Notes: generated by a model from the sequence alone, not told the origin. Positions 1 to 12,248 are shown, counted from the stretch's first letter. The stretch is DNA of 64,000 bases from Vespula vulgaris (GCF_905475345.1 NC_066608.1:2231501-2295500), one strand, 5' to 3'. A program made the numbers and translations.

Positions 1-440
1 TTTGTTCGCAAAATATCGAGCAAACTATAGCAATTCTCTAATTTATATTCAAACTCGTAATAACAAAAGCAGAAAATGTTTTTTATTATTCGTACAAGAA
101 AAAAAAATTGTTAACAAGTAGTATACAAATTTTCGAACTGTAACAATTGTCTATTCTATTATCTAGCTGATAAAAAAGAAAAAGAAAAGTAAAAACACAC
201 TTCTCGATTTAAAAAAAAAGAAAAAAGAAAAAAAGAAAAAAAATCATAATCCACACATTTCGAAATGGATCTTAATAATGATATAGAATTTATTCGAATT
301 TCTATAGAAAAAATAATAATCGTTGGTCAAGAAATTTTTATAAGATTGGAATTATATTATAATTAAAGATTACAAAATAAAAAGAGAAAGCGAGTAAGGG
401 AGCAAGCGAGACAGAGAGAAGGAGTGGAAATGAGAAGGAT

Positions 441-665
441 AATAAGTGAAAATGGTTGATGAAGTTGGAGACAGTTGTCCGTTGCGGCAAAGACAAACTC
501 GTTGCTGATGGAAGTCACCGTAGTGGCTTCTCCTTCTATAGTAGTTTCGAAGGAAGCAGCATGAGTTCCACGGAAATTACAGCTGTGGTTTGGGAAACAT
601 CTCGCAACGTATCGGCAGGTGATCGTTGTAACCAGGACACTGACAAGAGTGTACATACACAAACG
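441..665. other. Less AT-rich island, possible exon or conserved element
   Basis: Base composition here is clearly more balanced than in the surrounding AT-rich DNA. One plus-strand frame stays open for 70 codons from an ATG at 456, and a minus-strand frame is also open across the whole island. Neither translation resembles a family I know. On the plus strand a GTAAAA sequence follows at 665 and could be a splice donor. The island could be a non-coding or untranslated exon, or a conserved regulatory block. Confidence 0.25.
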
Positions 666-1386
666 TAAAATACTGTACGCGCAGATACCGTCATCCCACT
701 CATACATTAACAAATATATACACACACCAATGATGAATCAACTAAAATCAGACAGTTCGAGTTTGGCAATACACGAAAAGACGTTTATCCTTGATCTAAT
801 CTAAACCTTAGTAAACCTTTCTCGGCTTTGATCCAAATCCGATTGCAATCCGATATAATGTGTAATTCCTTTTAACGAACTCATACATTAAATCGATTTT
901 ATTCGAAATTATTTTTATACGAAATTATTATAAAGATTAACGTTGATCAATCGGATACTATATTGTTATAAAAAAGAAAAAAGGTATTTTTAATCAAATC
1001 TCTCAACGTCGAAATACAGAGTAATCTAAAGTTATTATTATTTCAAGAGACAGAGATTAATAATAAAATGTAATGATTAGCTAATTGAAAAATATCATAC
1101 TTCGTAATTATCAAAGATTTAGCATCGTTTTGTTAATTAACATCTCGTTGTAATAACACTTAATCGTTATCATTATAAACTATCGTTATAATGCACAGAG
1201 AAGAGGTATCTTTGTTGTCGACACCAATAAATATTAACTTAAGACCTTGTCACGCCCGAAGCAAAATCCTTTCTACGCTCTAGTTCACGTTTATGCCATC
1301 TCCCTATATAATTTCTTTATAAGATCGTGTGAATTTTCAAATAACCGAGAACACTCGACGACTTCAATATCATTATAATGTTACGA

Positions 1387-1389
<3 letters not shown>

Positions 1390-1438
<49 letters not shown>
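1390..1438. repeat. (TA)n microsatellite
   Basis: An uninterrupted TA dinucleotide tract of about 49 bases, followed directly by a short (AC)n tract. The overlapping open frame (YIYIYI) is a by-product of the repeat. Confidence 0.95.
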
Positions 1439-1442
<4 letters not shown>

Positions 1443-1661
1443 TACACACACACACACATTTACTATTTCGTTCAAGAAATTTTTCATCGAATAAAACCAA
1501 CGACACCTAACATTTTTATTCTTTAAAATAAGCGAACCGTTCATTCCCACAAGTCGTTTCTCTTTCTTACGAAAGACAATAAAGAAGAGTGAGAAAAGAT
1601 AATCGCTTCGTTTTATTAGAGAAAAAGATAGAGAAAGAGATAGAAATAGTGAAGATGAGAG

Positions 1662-1663
<2 letters not shown>

Positions 1664-1727
<64 letters not shown>
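1664..1727. repeat. (GA)n microsatellite
   Basis: A nearly perfect GA dinucleotide tract of about 60 bases inside a longer purine-rich strand. Confidence 0.95.
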
Positions 1728-1730
<3 letters not shown>

Positions 1731-3079
1731 TAAAGGTAAAGTTAGAAGTTAAAGCAAAAAGGGGTTGAAACGTCTACCGTGTATAAACTTCCTTCAAAGT
1801 AACTGGTCATTAGATACCAAAAGGATCATCTCACTGTTGGATGAGTCCTTGTTACGTTATGTAAGTACATTATGCTCATGCTCCATCATTGTCTCTATGT
1901 GTTCCCTTTGGTGTTAGGAATATATACTTGTTAGAGGCTTTACGTTCAGCCTAACATTGTTATTAACACATTATATATTGCTTTTAGATTTGATACATTA
2001 TTTATGATAACTCTTATCGCTGTTCAATTTGTCAGAATTTAAAGTATATTTGCGTGTGTATATATATATATGTATGCATATATAGTGTGTGAACAAATTT
2101 TTATTTCATAAAAAGAAAAAAATGATTTTTTTTGTCTTTCGTTTGTTCCGTTCTTCCTCTTTCGTTGTTTTTCTTTTTTATTTATTTATTTAACGTCATA
2201 TTTTTAATTAAATATGAAACTATGTTAGAGTTAATTAAAATCTTGTGTTTTTCATTGAAAGTCGACTCGAAAGACATGCGAATTAAGTATTTAGTTGATT
2301 AATAAATAATATTGAAATTTTTACTATGCACATTTTATATTTAAATAAACAATACGTTGTAAATATCTTCAACATATTTTTCTTTTCTTTTTTTTTTCTT
2401 CTTCAGATAAAATAGATTCAGATTTCATAATAAAATCAGAAAATTCAATGGATTCTTGTTGATAATTAATCAATTATCTCGTAACTAATAATTATTGGGT
2501 TAAGATTCGCAAAAAAATATTGACAATTAAAATATAGACCTGCAATTTTTGTAAATAAAATTACACGCGAAATAATTAATTTCTATTCAGTTCTTTCTAT
2601 CGAGTTCAAATTAAATAACACTAAAAAAGATATATATATATATATACCGACAATGGAAACCATATACCAATAATAATGTGCATAATAAATTAAGAATCTA
2701 GTAGATGTTCGGTATTAATTTTTACCATAAAATACTGACATTGCTTATTGGATAACCCATTAAAAAAGGATTTTCTCGTAGCCCGAGTAGATAATCAATG
2801 GAAATGTAAACATGAAAAACTTCTTGATCCATATATAATCTTTCGAGATTAAAGTTTATAAATTTATCTTTATCTTTATTTAATCGAAAGATATATTCTT
2901 TCAGAAAGAGACATCAAAAAGAAAGAGAGACACATACTCGCGTACACATACACATACACGTACAGAGAAATAGAAGTAGATATAAAAATCTCTTTAAAAT
3001 ATCAAAAGTACTTAAAAATTGACATTAGACTTTGGTTGCATATCGCGATAAAGAAAGATTACAGCTATTGTCGGATATT

Positions 3080-3310
3080 ATTACAGTGACACGGAGGATG
3101 CGTTTGTGCGCGGACAAATGGGATTAAATTATTTATGCGGTTTTACGCAAAGGGGATGGGAAGGAAGAGGCTAGCTAGGTAGGTGGCAGTAGGTAGGATG
3201 AGTGGGGTGGTTGGGTAGTTGGTGTACGTGAGAGAGGGTGGTTATGCCAATGACGTAACGAGGTGAAGCGTAGAGGAAAGTTGTGGCTCTGTCGTATGCG
3301 AGAACGTAAA
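3080..3310. promoter_or_regulatory. G-rich island with CRE-like site
   Basis: A G-rich, less AT-rich block with repeated short words (GGTAGGTGG, GGTTGGGTAG) and a CRE/ATF-like TGACGTAA at about 3251. It lies about 460 bases upstream of the TATA/CCAAT arrangement near 3768. No coding frame is convincing. This may be an enhancer or upstream promoter region; no gene can be assigned to it from the window. Confidence 0.25.
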
Positions 3311-3710
3311 CTCAATGCACACAGCATAAACGTGTATAGAAACGGAATAGTAATTGAGTAACGTTGAGTAATTAAGCAATTAACATTTATCTTATTCGAT
3401 CGAAACGAAACATTAAAATTTCAAGCGTTTCAATAACTCGCGAGAAATTAGCCCGATAAAACGAACACTCGACGAAGGTGTGTTACAAACGAATCGATTT
3501 GCTTTATTTATATGAATATATAGATATATATGTATATGTAAAGTATGTATCGATGTAAAAAGGAAAGAAAAGAAAGAAAGAAAGTAATCTTTAATTAAAA
3601 CGATTTACACCGACATTATTATTTGCACTTACGATTTATAATCCAAGATATAAGTTACTTGTATAATAAAGGACTCATATACGCAGGTACATACTGTGAA
3701 ACCGAACGAA

Positions 3711-3832
3711 CCAATCAGATCCTCGAAGCACAACTTCAGCCACCAATCGCAACTCTCTGGCCTTTGGTATAAATAGATCCAACCGTTTTCTCTTCTTCCA
3801 TTCTTGTTTCGAATTTAGTCGGGATAGACGAT
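3711..3832 (+). promoter_or_regulatory. Candidate RNA polymerase II core promoter
   Basis: TATAAATA is at 3768-3775. CCAAT boxes lie upstream at 3711-3715 and about 3743-3747. A CCATTC initiator-like sequence has its A at about 3800, roughly 31 bases after the TATA start. An AGACG downstream-element-like word follows at 3826-3830, one base off ideal spacing for that start. Together these look like a plus-strand core promoter. No downstream coding exon is recognisable, so its product is unknown; a long non-coding RNA or an untranslated first exon is possible. Confidence 0.35.
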
Positions 3833-4689
3833 TATATTTCGTCTTACGTTAGTATCATAGACGTCTGTGTTTAAAGAGATTTTCGAAATTCCGAATCACT
3901 TTTCTCACTGTCTCAAATCATATATATATATATTTTATTATTATTATTATTATATATATATGAGGTATACGAATATCTAGATCATTTATATTATTTCCTG
4001 TTCGATTATTCCATTCGTATTTATCACCAAAAGTTTTAAAGTCACACTTCGGGAGTCATCGGGATGAGTGGTCAAATCCCAAACGGGAAAGAAGTAATCT
4101 AAAAGATTCAAGTCCGTGCAACAAAAAGAAAAAAAAAAAGTCATATATCTCACGTCTACGGTAGATATATCTCGATGCATTCCAATCGAATTCACTAAAC
4201 GTGTGAACGCAGATTCGAAAAGAGGATATCAACACATCGTATCGAGAAAAATCTTTTTCCATCCCTGAATGGAAGTTCTTTCAAGATACGACCGTCGGCG
4301 AAGGATAAATACGTTTTGGACTGATGGAGCGTAAAATTACGGATCGCGAAAACAAACTCTGTATTATTTAGTTTTGTATATGGTATATATTTCCCCCTTT
4401 CCCTGCATTCGAGATGTACATAAGATGTTCTTAGTGTTATATTACAACTAACGATTAACGAATAAGATCGAGGAAAAAAATGTGTGTGTTTGTATGTGTC
4501 TGTGTATATATATATATATAAAATAAAATAAAAAAAGAAAAAGGAAATGAGAACTAAAGTGAATTTGAAAAGAAAAGATGATAGTGCAAGGTCGTAAGAA
4601 CGAAGAAAAAAGAAATAGAAAAAAAAAAAAAGAAAAGGAAAAGGAATGAGAAAATGAAGAAAGAAAAAGAAAGTTGAGAGAAAGATGTT

Positions 4690-4870
4690 GTTGCGGAATT
4701 AAAGAAATACCTCAAAGACCTCGCCGTGGGCTTTCCGTAAGCGTTAACTTATTCCCATCGAGCGATCTCTAAATCCAGACGTGTTAATCAGCGGTCGAGG
4801 CTTCATCCCTCGAGATCGTCACGTTCAGAGTACTCGAGGGGGTGTGTCATAGGAGAGGAGTGTACGTTGA
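4690..4870. other. Less AT-rich block with 8-bp inverted repeat
   Basis: A mixed-composition block between purine-rich repeats. It contains a perfect inverted repeat, CCCTCGAG at 4807-4814 and CTCGAGGG at 4833-4840, with an 18-base loop. It could be a regulatory element or a small structured RNA segment. No coding content is recognised. Confidence 0.3.
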
Positions 4871-4919
4871 GAGAGACGTTGTCGTCGTCGTTGTTGAGAA
4901 AAACAGATGGAGATAGAAC

Positions 4920-4949
4920 TTCAGATAGAGATAGAGATAGAGAAAGAAA

Positions 4950-4989
<40 letters not shown>

Positions 4990-5530
4990 AGACAAATAAC
5001 AAGGAAGATGATCAGCTTACTTCCGGATAAAACGTTTTTGGCGGGTAAAAAGGGTTAGTGATAGATGACGTGTATATATATATATATATGTATATATGTA
5101 TATATATATATATCAAGGGTGAAGAGCAAAGAGAGTGAAAAGGGAGGTTGCTAAGGGTTAAATTCTTCGAAGGGTAGCGAGATCTATCAAAAGGGTTTCG
5201 CGGCCGGTCAGTTTGCAGCCCAACTTTTCCCGACTGCGATACGATACGATACGACGCGATACGATACGATACGATACGATACGATACGATACGATACGAT
5301 ACGATACGATACGATACGATACGATACCATACGATACGTTACGATGCGATGCGAAGCATAGCGATGCAATTCGACACGACCAACGATCCTCTCTCGTCCT
5401 CCCGTTCTCTCGGCTCGCGAGACGAGAGAGCACTGCGTAGTCCTCTGAAAGCAACCCCCTGATTCGAAGCCGAGTCTCTCCCTCCTGCTCCTGGTCCACC
5501 GCCCTCCACCCTCATCACCCTCTGTCCCGC

Positions 5531-5572
<42 letters not shown>

Positions 5573-6115
5573 GCACGCTCTCTCTTTCTCTCTCTATATA
5601 TATGTATATATATTTCTCTCTCTTTCTCTCTCTCTTTATCTCTTTCTCTCTTCATCTCTCTTTCTCTCTCTCTCTCTCTTATACACATGCTCTTTCTTTC
5701 TTTCTCTCTCACTCTCTTCTCTCTCTCTCTCTCTCTCTCTCGTTCGTTCGTTCGTTCGTTCGTTCACTTGCTTGCTTGCTTGCTTGGTTCCTTGCTTCCT
5801 CGCTCTTTGCCACAGCATCCCTTGACTGCCTCCAACACTAACGTCATCGCTTTCCACCAACCCCCATACTCTCTCACTCTACAATAACTCTCTTAACGAT
5901 GACACGACATAGATATCATGACAGTACCGGAAATACGATCAAAATCGATCGATCAATACGATCAAAATCGATTTCCCTAAAGATTCCCAACCGAAATTTC
6001 ACGTACATATTTTTCCTTTTTTTTTCCTTATTTCTTTTTCTTCTCCTTTTTTTTTTTTTGCTTTTTCCAAAGAGAAAGAGAGAGAGGAAAAAGGAACGTC
6101 TTTCGAATTCCGAGT
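4920..6115. repeat. Compound low-complexity block
   Basis: A succession of simple repeats: (GATA)- and (GA)-rich sequence to about 4990, short (TA)n tracts near 5075-5115, the GATAC pentanucleotide array (listed separately), (TC)n from 5533, (CGTT)n at about 5741-5765, (TTGC)n at about 5766-5785, then T-rich and A-rich runs. All open frames here read through repeats and give Arg/Glu- or Ser/Leu-rich nonsense. Confidence 0.9.
5236..5345. repeat. (GATAC)n pentanucleotide array
   Basis: About 20 copies of the pentamer CGATA with occasional variants (CGACG, CCATA, CGTTA). The unit is five bases, so any frame free of stops stays open for the whole array. This explains the long RIVSY-type frames on the minus strand and the YDTIR-type frames on the plus strand. 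Confidence 0.95.
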
Positions 6116-6390
6116 ATTGAAATAAATCGATTTTATTCGCTTCGACTTTATTCGGTTTCTGATATAAAATTTTCAATGACGATTCAATGATCTATCCTTG
6201 TTTAAGAAAAAATCTAATAATATTTATGGTTTTTTTTTCTTTTTTTATATATATATATAATTTTTTTTCTCTTTTTAATTTTGATTACATAAACTTTATT
6301 TCAGTATATTTTCGCAGGGTAAATTTTCTTTTGCAAAATCTTTTGTTTCTTTATTTTTTCGGTTGAAAGAAAAAGAAAGGAATGTTTCTA

Positions 6391-7530
6391 TTTGTCTCAA
6401 TGCTTTCGGATATTCGGATTTATTGGATAAAATGATTCTTTTATTTAAGAAGGATTTACAAGGAAGAAATCACTTTTCGATTGATCATAAATTTTCTTTC
6501 GTGAAACCTTGACATATTTGTCCATTTGGTCGAGAGAAAGAGAAAGAGACTTTTTTGAATTAATATTAAATGTTAAAAGGGATCGATCTGTCTCAATGTT
6601 TTCGATATTCAATTATCGATAAGACAATTCTTTTATTTAAGAATGATTTATAAAAAAGAGTTCGCTTTAAGAGATCGATAATAAATTTTCTTTTTCGTGA
6701 AATCTTCTTAAATGTTCTTTTTGGTCGAGAAATAGAGAAGGCATTTTTCGAATCAATCTCAAATGTTAGAGAAAAATCGATTTATATCGATATTTCCGAT
6801 CTTCAATTATGGATAATACGATTCTCTTCTTAAAGAAGGATTTACAACAAATAGATCGCATTTCTGATTGATCGTAAATTTTCTTTTACGAAATTTAAAC
6901 GTATTATATGTCTTTAGAAAGTTTGAACGAATCAAATCACCTTAATATTATCATCTAAATGTTGAGAAAAATCGATTTACTTTAATATCTCTGATATTCA
7001 TTCATTGATAAAACGATCATAAATCGATCAACTTTTTTTTTTTTAATTTTTAATTTTTAATTTATTTTTCCCCCATTAGCCTGAATACTCGTTTACATTT
7101 TTATTCGGTAGGAAGTTCATCTAAATTTTACGTATTTATTTTTTCTGCAATGAAAAAAAAATAAATAAATAAATAAAAATAAAAGAGGAAAGATTTTCAA
7201 ATCAAATTTGTATAATAGAAAATATTGATCTGCTGTGAAAATATTGATTTACTTATTTATTTATTTATTTTTTATGTAAAATGTTATTTATCATGTTTTT
7301 TGTAATCTTAAATTCTCATTCATAAATATTAATATTTTTTTGTTCCCTCAAAAAAAAAAAAAAGAAAAAAAGAATGAAAGAAACAGTTCATGGAACAAAT
7401 GTTATAGGAATCAATTTATTTCGAGTTTTTTGATGTTCCATTATCGATAATACGATTCTCTTATTTAAGTAGAACACGCAATAGGAGGATATCTTCTTCA
7501 CGTAGATCGTAAATTTTCTTTCACGAACAT
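6391..7530. repeat. Degenerate tandem repeat, about 196-bp unit
   Basis: Successive units start at about 6391, 6588, 6785 and 6979, giving spacings of 197, 197 and about 194 bases. Each carries the same ordered words: TCTCAATG or TCGATAT, then a TATTCAATTATCGATAA-like word, then ATTCTTTTATTTAAGAA, then GATTTA, then GATCGTAAATTTTCTTT, then a purine stretch. A further diverged unit at about 7411-7530 (ATTATCGATAATACGATTC, then GATCGTAAATTTTCTTTC) lies after an A/T-rich interruption. No coding frame. Unit boundaries are by eye. Confidence 0.75.
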
Positions 7531-7560
7531 TAATGCTTACTTACGTTGTTGTTCTCTTAT

Positions 7561-9780
7561 ATAAATAACGGACTGCTATCAGGTCGTATCAAAATTGAAG
7601 ATAAATTCGAGAAAATGAAAAGACTTGATAACTGCTATGAAGAGAAAATTCTTTTAAATCAATTATAATTGCAACGATCGATTTAACCTTTTCGAATTTT
7701 GTATAATAATTAAAAAAAAAAGAAAAGAAAAATAATTTCTTGAAACAATGTACGTACGCGTTAGATTTTCAATTAAAATTCTTTTTTTAAAATTCGATAC
7801 GACAAAAGATACAATTATTAATTAAGTATTACGTACGATAAAAAGAAAAATTCCATTTTAAAATGTCGTTTAAACGAGAAAAAAAAGAAACAAAAAATAC
7901 ACATACACGTACACATAAGAAAAGAGTAACGAGCATGAAATCGTTTAATGAAGTGTGAATTTCAAATGTACACTCGTCTGAGCTATCGGAATTGGTCCTT
8001 GTTGCGTTCGGTGCATTGACGTATTCGAGCGTGTTGCAACAACGAAATTCATTTAATAGGAAACGATAGGAACATCATTCTGTGGTTAGAAAATGATCAT
8101 ATAGTCGGTATCGTAATAGCTCTTATATTTGATTAACTTTTTATTCGAAGATGCGAACTATTCTACAAATTTATTCTACAATTTCATATTTTTTTTTCTT
8201 TCTTTTTTCTTGTAATAAATTAGATATTTAAAACACTTATACACACGCTTATCGATTTTGAATGTTTGAACAAGACTGTAAACGTCGTTATTTGATGTTA
8301 AGTTATATACACATCTTTCAATATTCCACTCGATAAATTTTCCACTAGTGTTACTCCTAAACGACACGTAAACCGAATGAGAGCTTTGATCGAGTTAATC
8401 ACATATATTTGAAATCAATAGGGATCACCGTTTACATGATCATATTCCTATGGAAGAGAAAAAAAATAAAAATAAAAAAGTAAAAGAAGGAAACGTTTTC
8501 AAGATTTTCCCTTCAATAAAATCGTTTGTCCGGATTATAAATATTTAAACTGTTCGTTTTATGGATGAATATCGATACACGATTTATTTGATTTGTTCCT
8601 TCGGACCAATTCTTTTTTTTTTTTATTTTGTTCCGTTTCTTTTTTTTCTATTTTTCTTTCTTTTTTTTTACTCTTTTCTTTTTTTATTGTAAATCGGATT
8701 ATTATTTTTCAACATGAACGCATAAAAATCACATAGGTTATTTCTTTGGAACTGCATTTTACGAATATTGTATATCGACAAATTGTATCCTACAGGAATA
8801 CATATAGCTAGATACAACTCTCACCCCTTCTCCTCACGCACACTCATTCCCTTTTCTCTTTTGTGATTGAGCAACGTTTGTTCTCGATAGATTGATTTTT
8901 TGAATAATTCACAATATGAATCGTTTCCATTTCCGGCGATGTCGTAAACTTTTCTATCGCAACAATAGAACAACAAAAATTGAGAGAGTAATTCGATCGA
9001 ATATCGGACGACGTTGTTATTACTTTGATTTTATTAGTGAGCCGAAAGTTTCTTGGTGATTTTTACGAATCTTTGTACAAATTTTCTTTTTTTTTTTAGA
9101 AATTTTTTCTTTTTTCTTTCTTTTAGAAATTTTCAAACGAATTAAGTTTCTTTTTTCTGATTTTGTGATTCAGATTATAAAAAAAATTCCTAGATTTATA
9201 TGGTTTGGCAATATAAATTTAAAAAGAAAAAATGAAATAAAATAAAATAAAAAGCAATCAATTTTTCAAAGTTTGAAAAAAGGGTAATTGATTTTAAAAA
9301 TCATTTAGGAACTTTTTGATTCGTGCTGTATGCTTATACTGTCGACGTCTGAAACGTTCGACAAGTAGTTTCAACAAAAAGTCATTTTTCTGGTAATCGA
9401 GATCGAAATTTTATTAGAAAATAAGTATTTTTTAAAGTTGGTTTGACTATTTCATTTGTCTATTCTCAACACGTAGTTTTCTAACTTCCCTTCCCAAGAA
9501 TTATCATTCCATACCTTATATGACGAATCTATCGACGTTCACGATACGAATATTAATCGGTTCTTAAAATCTAGGTATTTTTATATTTTATATCATCGTT
9601 TTTTCATTTGTTCGAACTGTTTCAAACATTTTTTTCATTTAAATCATTTATCTGAAATACTAAAAAAGAAAAAGAAAAATGAATTTAATTGTGAATGAAT
9701 TAAATGACGCGTTAAATATTACGAGAGTAATATTTATGAGTTAAATATACGAGAGTAATATATTTGTAAATATATAGATT
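7561..9780. other. AT-rich stretch without genes
   Basis: AT-rich with many T-runs and A-runs and no coding frame that can be supported. It contains a hairpin at 7999-8042 (listed separately). The block around 7960-8060 is visibly less AT-rich. Confidence 0.7.
7999..8042. other. Imperfect hairpin
   Basis: TTGTTGC at 7999-8005 pairs perfectly with GCAACAA at 8036-8042. Inside, GTTCG can pair with CGAGC (one G-U pair), leaving a five-base bulge and a loop of about 15 bases. The total stem is about 12 pairs, short for a microRNA precursor. It may be a small RNA structure or a binding-site palindrome; chance is not excluded. Confidence 0.25.
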
Positions 9781-9784
9781 AATT

Positions 9785-10494
9785 AAAAGTATACTTCTTA
9801 ATATGATTAATATTTAATTTAAAAATTATATTAATGAATCTGCCTTTTTAATTTTTTTCTTTACAAAATATTAAGAAATATATCAGATGATCACATAGAT
9901 TTTTGTGCAAAATTGGTTCAGCACTCGATCAACAAATTAAATTAATCGATCCGGTTTATTACAACAAATTTCGTGATCATGTTATCTAATATATATCGAG
10001 AAAATCTTTCGTCAATATATCTAAAAAAAAATAAGAATGATGAACGACGTTTCTGATTGATCCAAAGATTGATCTATCAATGTCAGCAAGGATATCCTTT
10101 ACAGAGAAATCACATCGATAAAATACTTCAACATTTTTACGAAGTCAACGAACCAAATCTTTTTATTTAGATTGCTTTTCTTAATCTTCTATAATCTTAC
10201 ATTTTTTTCGAGCTCGAAACGACACAATATTTCAGAAGAAAATTATTTGTTTTTCTCTCGTTTCTCTCTCCCACTCTAATTCCCATTCAGCGTAGAATAC
10301 GCTACTATTATAAGAAGATATAGATTTTTTTTTATGGAAGATTTCTAGATATAGAAATCTTTGAATTTAAAAAAACAAAATTGATTTTGAAATAATCTTG
10401 AATGATATATCTATGTTATATATATATATTTATAATATATATAAATACATATATCTATATTATAAATATACATATATATGTATGTATATTATGC

Positions 10495-10548
<54 letters not shown>

Positions 10549-11905
10549 TTAAGTACGTGATTTCAAAGTTACAGGACTTTATAGTGGGTTAAAACTTTAA
10601 TAGAACTTATAGGATTCGAGAGAGGTAGAGAGAGAGAGAGAGAGAGAACGAGAAAGAAACAAAAAGAGAAAAGAACAAATTTAATAAAAAGTAAAAAATA
10701 ATTAAAAAGTAGAAATTGTATCGCAAATAATTGCAAAATGGGGAAAAAAAATGCATTAGAAAAGTTCTGACGTAAAAGAAAGAATTTATTCGAGTGACGA
10801 GAAGAGAATGGTTTACGGCTTGTTTTCATTCTCTGCTAGCCAAAAGAAATCCATTCGTATTTTTCAACGTGAATTCGTTCGTAAGGACGAGCTGCTTAGT
10901 TCGATAGTTAATACTATTCACGTTAAAATTCGTATTTTTCCAGGTAAAATGATAAAATGGAATTCGTATTATGTATCCTTTACATTTCTTATTGCTCTTA
11001 AATTCTACGAAATGTGACATGAAAAATAATAGTAACATATACCTCTGCATCTCTCTTCATCTGATTCCTATTGAAAAATTCTATGCATGTTAAATGACAC
11101 AAATGCAGTGACATTTCGATTTGCGAATTTAACATTCGTTAAATTATTACATAGATATATTTTTTATTTTTCTTTTTTTTTCGTGTATTTTTACGAAAGA
11201 CAGTTTACGTTAGACAGGTGTGATTATAGGATTAACGAAAAAAATATTTTAATCGGAGATTGTTAATTGCGATTACTATTTATTTTTTTCTATAAACGAT
11301 TCTATAAACTTTATTCTGTAAACTATATTATTATTATTATTATTATTAAACAAAATATTTTTAACATTCTTTTTTTTCTTTTATAATAATTTGTATAGAA
11401 TAAAAGTATAACAAGTACTTTTCAATATGAGTAAAGTTTAACGTAACAATTACTCATAACGAATTCTTTATTTTTTATTTAGAAAAAAGAAAAAATTTTG
11501 AAAGACATTAGATGATTACATCGATTTACATCGACTTTATTAAAGGGAATATTTTTGAAAAAATTTCTTCTGTAACATTTTAAAGACTAAATGTATACTT
11601 CTTAATAAGAATAGAGTATAATGTAAAAAGTTTTATAATGAATTCTCGTGTATCTTCTATCTGCAAAAAGTTGTGGAAGGGATTAGATGATTACATAGAT
11701 TTATATCAACTTTAATAAAAAAGAAAAAAAAAGAAGAAAGACAGAAAAAAAAAGCAACAAAAATATACTTACGAAGACTAAAAGTATACTTTCTAATAAG
11801 AGCGAAAAAAAAATTATACTTTCTAATAAGAGTACAAAGACAAAAAAAAAGGAAACAAAAAAGGGTCCAATGTAAAAAGTATGACAATAAATTTCCCTTC
11901 ATTTT
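9785..11905. repeat. Degenerate repeat family, about 190-bp unit
   Basis: Units start at about 11,398, 11,585 and 11,777. They share AAAGTATACTTCTTAATAAG-like, TAATGTAAAAAGT-like and TTAGATGATTACATAGATTT-like words in the same order. A separate diverged copy lies at about 9785-9905 (AAAAGTATACTTCTTAATAT, then CAGATGATCACATAGATTTT). Between the copies are AT-rich DNA, a (TA)n tract at 10,498-10,548 and a (GA)n tract at about 10,620-10,648. No coding frame. Confidence 0.7.
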
Positions 11906-12200
11906 TCATCTACAAAGAGTTATGAAACTACATCGCGATACGTTGGCAATCAAGAAAAAAAAAAAGGAACAAAAAAGAACGAAAAGCAGAAATATTTCCA
12001 AAAACAAAGAAACAGAGAAAAAAAAACATACGCGATTAAAAAGGAAAGTAAAAAGAAAAAAGAAGAAGAAGAAAAGAAGAGAAAAGCAAAGAAAAGAAAA
12101 GAAAAAAAAAACGAGAAGTCTTTAGATCGAGTTATAAAAAGTTTGTTAAAAAAGAAAGTAGCTCGAACTAGTAATATCCCTAAAACTCTAGAGTAAAATT
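11906..12200. other. Purine-rich stretch
   Basis: A and G dominate the plus strand from about 11,950 to 12,118. The open frame here reads as Lys/Arg repeats and is not a gene. Nothing else is seen. Confidence 0.8.
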
Positions 12201-12213
12201 TTCGCGATGCCCG

Positions 12214-12248
<35 letters not shown>

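Larger units (their letters stand above)
1..3000. other. Gene-poor AT-rich stretch
   Basis: No protein-coding gene is supported here. The stretch is AT-rich with A-rich and T-rich runs. It contains a less AT-rich island at about 441-665 (listed separately), a (TA)n tract at 1390-1438 and a (GA)n tract at 1664-1727. There is a small imperfect hairpin at 1821-1850, with AAGGATCATC against GATGAGTCCTT and one bulged base. Short open frames in this stretch are low-complexity or unsupported. Confidence 0.7.

Noticed and set aside
3885..3900. Heat-shock element near the orphan promoter (TTCGAAATTCCGAA)
   Set aside because: Spacing between the GAA and TTC units is one base rather than two, so it is not a proper HSE.
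5158..5576. Two long minus-strand and one plus-strand frames over 5.2-5.6 kb (RIVSY and YDTIR repeats)
   Set aside because: They are translations of the GATAC pentanucleotide array and adjacent (TC)n; a five-base unit stays open in any stop-free frame.
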